Part shown: positions 15,019-18,119 of the stretch, one piece after another
Position numbering within the stretch: position 1 is the first letter of the stretch
How the letters are laid out: every line of letters starts with the position of its first letter
Translations under genes and position numbers: made by a program
DNA from: Chlamydiota bacterium
GTDB taxonomy: Bacteria; Chlamydiota; Chlamydiia; Chlamydiales; SLFE01
Reading direction: 5' to 3'
NCBI GenBank assembly: GCA_011065065.1
Contig: JAAKFL010000015.1
Location: 1 to 18,119 of the forward strand
DNA length: 18,119 bases
The notes under the pieces: model-generated
Told to the model about the DNA's origin: nothing
What the model saw: the letters and a program-made list of their open reading frames with translations, nothing else
Database searches by the model: none

Positions 15019-17228
15019 GATTAAAGGGTATATTTTTCTTAGGACTCTTGTTTTATGGACTCTGTTTTGGTGCAGAAATCGTCCCCCGAAAAGTGATCGC
15101 CATATACGACGGCCAAGCTCATCATGATCTCGTGGATACAAGAGCACATATCTATGCGGAAATGCCTCTCAATCATCTTGGAGTCAGGTTAGAATACTAC
15201 GATGTCCAGAGAGAGCTGCCTGATATCGGTGATGATCCAAATGTGATCGGAGTCCTTTCTTGGCTGGATGGTGACAGCTACCTAGATATTGAAATCGCTA
15301 TGAACTTACTTGAGTGGATGATTGGGGTTCTCAAGACCGATAAAAAATTTGTACAGATGGGATACGTACCGTTCGAGGGAATTGGGAATGTGATTCCTGA
15401 GGAAAGGAGAGAGAAATTTTGGAAATTACTGGGCTTAAGAAACTTCCAAGAATGGTATGATAATGTTTATGACGTGGAGGTCAAGGCTAACGACCCTGTA
15501 ATGACAAATTTTGAGAGAGAATACCCTTCCTATGAAGCCCCATTTCAACAACTAGGTCTTTTTTCGCCTGATATCAAGATTTTTTTGTCTGCGACCCATT
15601 CAGATTCTAGCTTTATTGGGATATTAGGGGCAATAACTCCGAAAGGAGCTTATATCGCAGACGGGTATGCTGTTTATTATCTTTGGGATGAAGACCTTAA
15701 AAAACAATGGTACATCAACCCCTTTCTCTTTTTTAAAAAGGCTTTTAACATTCAAAGTGACCCAAAACCTGATACGACAACGATTGCTGGGAGAAGAATC
15801 TTTTATAGCCACATTGATGGCGATGGTTGGAATAATAAGACGGAAATCAAAGAGAGGTATCCTCGAAGAACACTTGCTTCAAAAGTGATTTTGGAAGAAA
15901 TTCCCAAAGTTTACACCGATCTCCCTTGTACTGTGGCTCCTATCGCTGCTGATATTGATATGAATTGGGTGGGAACGGTGAAATCAGATGACATTTGTCG
16001 AGAATTCTTTGAGCTTCCGAATGTAGAGGTTGGTTGCCACACATATACGCATCCCTTTGATATGCAATTTTTTGAAGATTATCGCGAAGAAGATGAGTAC
16101 CCTTATCTTCATTTCTATTCTGATGGTAGCTGGTTGGGGAACCCTGTCTTGACAATGGTCAAACAAATGATGTTGCCAGACTATGAAAAAAAAGAAATCG
16201 AAAAGGGTTACGATGCCCCTAGAGCTTTTGCGCTCAAACCTTTTGAGGTTCGTCATGAGATAATTGGTGCCATTGAGAAAGTTGGTGAATACTGTCCCAA
16301 AGATAAGAAGGTAGCTCTCTATCAGTGGTCAGGAAATTGCCGTCCATTTTACCAACAACTCGTTCTTTTAAAAGAGGCAAAAGTCGATAATATTAATGGT
16401 GGAGATAGTCGTTTCGATTCCGTTTTTCCTTCATACGCATGGGTGGCTCCTTTAGGTCGATGGGTCAAAAATTATTTTCAGGTTTATGCCTCTAATTCAA
16501 ATGAGAACACCTATACAGACTTTTGGAAATCTAACTTTTCAGGTTTCAGAATGCTCAAACAGACACTTATAAATACTGAATCGCCCATTCGGGTTAAGCC
16601 TATTAATGTCTATTACCACATGTATAGCGGACAAAAATTAGCCAGTTTAAATGCTTTAAAGCAAAATTTAGATTACGCAAGAACTCAGAAAATAGTCCCT
16701 ATCACAGCGAGTGATTTCACAAAGATTGCTCAAGGATTTAATTCCACTGGGATCAGAAAAATCGAGTCCCATAAATGGAAAATTTTAAATCGAGGTGCTC
16801 TACAAACATTTCGATTTGATAAAAGTAGCTCAATGGCTGTGGATTATCAAAATTCTGTCGGAGTCGTGGGGCAAAAATACCTTCATGGTTCTCTTTATGT
16901 ATATTTAGATGAAGATGTTGACGAACCGATAATTTCCCTTAAAGAAAGTGCTGAATTTCATCGTGAACCTCGGGAAAAATTCTTTTACCTCATTGATAGT
17001 CGATGGAGAGTCAATCATTTGCAACCACAAGAAAATGCCGTCGAATTTGTGGCACAAGGTTTTGGTGATGGAGAGATGTTGTGGAATGTTCCTGAGGACG
17101 GAGATTACTTGGTGTCTGTTGATGGTGAAGAAACTCGTCATAAATCAGAGGATTTGCAGTTGCATTTCCGTTTTTCTGTTTCAGCCATAGATCCTATTAG
17201 TGTTTCAATAAGGAAAGCTCTTGATTAA
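15015..17228 (+). CDS. PelA-like reductase-fold plus polysaccharide deacetylase protein, copy 2
   Basis: A 737-residue full-length paralogue of the preceding protein. Signal peptide MRLKGIFFLGLLFYGLCFG, probable cleavage near AEIVP. Reductase-like domain ~24-245 (AEMPLNHLGVRLEYYD, VIGVLSWL), then deacetylase with SHIDGDGW (D268, D270), CHTYTHPFDM (H342, H346), QWSGNCRPFY (437-446), NGGDSRFD (461-468) and YYHMYSGQK, followed by the C-terminal beta domain. Copy 1 has Q before V-D-G-D-G where this copy has H, and D in SGDCRP where this has N, so the two may differ in activity or substrate. ATG 15015 overlaps the previous stop (ATGA) and is preceded by AAGGAG with a short 2-nt spacer. Translation should be coupled along the row. 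Confidence 0.83.
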   Translation: MRLKGIFFLGLLFYGLCFGAEIVPRKVIAIYDGQAHHDLVDTRAHIYAEMPLNHLGVRLEYYDVQRELPDIGDDPNVIGVLSWLDGDSYLDIEIAMNLLEWMIGVLKTDKKFVQMGYVPFEGIGNVIPEERREKFWKLLGLRNFQEWYDNVYDVEVKANDPVMTNFEREYPSYEAPFQQLGLFSPDIKIFLSATHSDSSFIGILGAITPKGAYIADGYAVYYLWDEDLKKQWYINPFLFFKKAFNIQSDPKPDTTTIAGRRIFYSHIDGDGWNNKTEIKERYPRRTLASKVILEEIPKVYTDLPCTVAPIAADIDMNWVGTVKSDDICREFFELPNVEVGCHTYTHPFDMQFFEDYREEDEYPYLHFYSDGSWLGNPVLTMVKQMMLPDYEKKEIEKGYDAPRAFALKPFEVRHEIIGAIEKVGEYCPKDKKVALYQWSGNCRPFYQQLVLLKEAKVDNINGGDSRFDSVFPSYAWVAPLGRWVKNYFQVYASNSNENTYTDFWKSNFSGFRMLKQTLINTESPIRVKPINVYYHMYSGQKLASLNALKQNLDYARTQKIVPITASDFTKIAQGFNSTGIRKIESHKWKILNRGALQTFRFDKSSSMAVDYQNSVGVVGQKYLHGSLYVYLDEDVDEPIISLKESAEFHREPREKFFYLIDSRWRVNHLQPQENAVEFVAQGFGDGEMLWNVPEDGDYLVSVDGEETRHKSEDLQLHFRFSVSAIDPISVSIRKALD

Positions 17229-18027
17229 AGGGATCTTAACTTTTTTCTTATTTCTTTTTTTTGCTTGGAACCTAGTACCCAATTCACTTTATTTTGACAA
17301 GTGGGACAGCCCCACTTGGCAAAATAAAGTGGATTGGGTACCAGAGGGTAGTCTTGTTCAAAGAAGAGTGATTGTTTTTTACGACAGCCAGGTAAGAACT
17401 GATTCCTCTCAAGCAAAATTTCATCATTTAGCTGAAATGCCTTTGAATCATCTGGGTATTATCTGCGACTATCACGACATTCGTGAACCGCTCCCTAATA
17501 TCACAAATGAAGATGATGTGATCGGAGTGGCCACTTGGTTTATGGAATATACCATCTTACCCTATGAGCTCGCTGATGAATATCTGAAGTGGGCGATTCA
17601 AGCTGTCTCTTTAGGAAAAAAATATGTGATTTTGGGAAACCCTGCTTTTGATTCTGTTCAACATCCCATGCAGAAAAAAAAGCTCAACAAATTCTGGAAT
17701 CTGATCGGTTTATATGACACAGGTTTGTGGGAAGGTGAGGGATATTCCATAAAATTGATAAGAAACCATAGTGAGATGTTAGACTTTGAACGCCCCTATC
17801 CTGACGTCATCATGGGATTCAGAAAAATGGTTCAATCTTCAGATAGTCTGACATGTTATTTGACACCCAGAAAGTGGAATGAACCCGAATCTGATGCATG
17901 CCTTGTGGCGACTGGGCCGAACGGAGGATATGTCGCAGATAATTATGCTAACTACCATTTGTATGAAAAGGAAAGGGAAGAACGAGAATGGTATATCAAC
18001 CGCTTCTCAAAATCTATACAAATCTAA
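17221..18027 (+). CDS. Truncated third PelA-like protein (reductase-fold domain only), with in-frame palindrome
   Basis: The 268-residue frame starts at TTG 17221, 8 nt inside the previous gene, after AAGGAAAG (17210-17217). No ATG fits the signal peptide (MIKGILTFFLFLFFAW). Residues ~45-260 parallel the N-terminal domain of the two preceding proteins: VIVFYDS, AEMPLNHLGIICDYHD, VIGVATWF, NGGYVADNYA and EWYIN. Two oddities stand out. About 23 extra residues (19-41, VPNSLYFDKW to KVDWVP) come from a 67-bp palindrome absent from the paralogues. After WYIN (257-260), where the paralogues continue with PFLFF and the deacetylase domain, the frame ends with eight unrelated residues (RFSKSIQI). The catalytic part is thus missing and the gene is likely broken by insertion or rearrangement near 18010, although the remaining frame is intact and could still be made. 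Confidence 0.72.
   Translation: MIKGILTFFLFLFFAWNLVPNSLYFDKWDSPTWQNKVDWVPEGSLVQRRVIVFYDSQVRTDSSQAKFHHLAEMPLNHLGIICDYHDIREPLPNITNEDDVIGVATWFMEYTILPYELADEYLKWAIQAVSLGKKYVILGNPAFDSVQHPMQKKKLNKFWNLIGLYDTGLWEGEGYSIKLIRNHSEMLDFERPYPDVIMGFRKMVQSSDSLTCYLTPRKWNEPESDACLVATGPNGGYVADNYANYHLYEKEREEREWYINRFSKSIQI
17275..17341. repeat. 67-bp palindrome inserted in frame in a coding region
   Basis: The 31-nt arms at 17275-17305 and 17311-17341 match at 29 of 31 positions around a 5-nt loop (ACAGC). The plus strand reads VPNSLYFDKW then DSPTWQNKVDWVP in the frame of the host gene. The minus strand reads VPNPLYFAKW then GCPTCQNKVNWV, also without a stop. It lies between the hydrophobic core of the signal peptide and the mature domain, where the two paralogues have nothing comparable. 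The design resembles the palindromic elements inserted in Rickettsia and Wolbachia proteins. Confidence 0.85.
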
Positions 18028-18063
18028 TCACGACCGTATAGACACGCTAGCCAAGCAGTTCTG

Positions 18064-18117
18064 CTAACGATTCACGTGTTGGAATCTCACCAACAATTTC
18101 TGAGGTTTACCATCACG
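18064..18117 (-). CDS. Possible C-terminus of a protein entering from the right, perhaps a transposase
   Basis: Reading leftwards from the window edge, one frame gives RDGKPQKLLVRFQHVNR and a TAG stop at 18066-18064. The composition is basic, as at transposase C-termini, and it faces the point where the truncated PelA-like gene loses homology (about 18010). With 17 residues no family can be assigned. The stretch 18010-18063 between them has the inverted pair CTATAC/GTATAG (18014-18019/18036-18041), but no clear element end. Confidence 0.22.
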   Translation of the reverse strand, partial: RDGKPQKLLVRFQHVNR

Positions 18118-18119
18118 CT

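Noticed and set aside
17225..17416. A 63-residue minus-strand frame sharing a peptide with the overlapping plus-strand gene.
   Set aside because: The similarity is the direct result of the 67-bp palindrome, not a second gene.

Overview
The window reads as chromosome of an amoeba- or protist-associated member of the Chlamydiae. Two things point there: mfd and alaS lie side by side as a coupled pair, the order known from Chlamydia genomes, and an F-box/LRR gene and a BTB-MATH gene sit beside them. Eukaryote-type ubiquitin-ligase adaptors of this kind are greatly expanded in environmental chlamydiae. I cannot name a species.

Layout. 1-382: the 3' end of a REP-associated (IS200-like Y1) transposase, followed by a non-coding field of small palindromes. 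383-2501: an F-box/LRR protein (minus) and a BTB plus MATH-like protein (plus), divergent around a short second copy of the mfd 3' end. 2542-8417: the housekeeping pair alaS-mfd on the minus strand, overlapping by 4 nt. 8597-9598: a QueC-like PP-loop ATPase behind an AT-rich promoter. 9713-10705: an unrecognised 330-residue protein (minus). 10762-18027: a plus-strand locus of secreted carbohydrate-active proteins.

The last locus is the most interesting part. Two tandem GH114/PelA-hydrolase-like proteins are followed by two complete proteins, and one truncated protein, that match the remaining part of PelA (reductase-like N-domain, CE4-like deacetylase, C-terminal beta domain). PelA, the Pel polysaccharide modifying enzyme, therefore appears here as separate polypeptides, each multiplied in tandem. 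The genes from 11906 onward overlap at their stop/start codons (GTGA, ATGA, and a TTG start 8 nt inside the previous gene) and should be co-translated. No Pel glycosyltransferase (PelF) or membrane component is visible, so whether the products act on a self-made or a host polysaccharide stays open.

The locus is full of mobile or palindromic DNA. A 165-bp palindrome sits in the leader of the first hydrolase gene. A 67-bp palindrome lies in frame inside the signal-peptide region of the third deacetylase-like gene and encodes nearly the same peptide on either strand, like the palindromic elements known in Rickettsia proteins. The third gene is cut off by unrelated sequence near 18010, possibly an insertion element.
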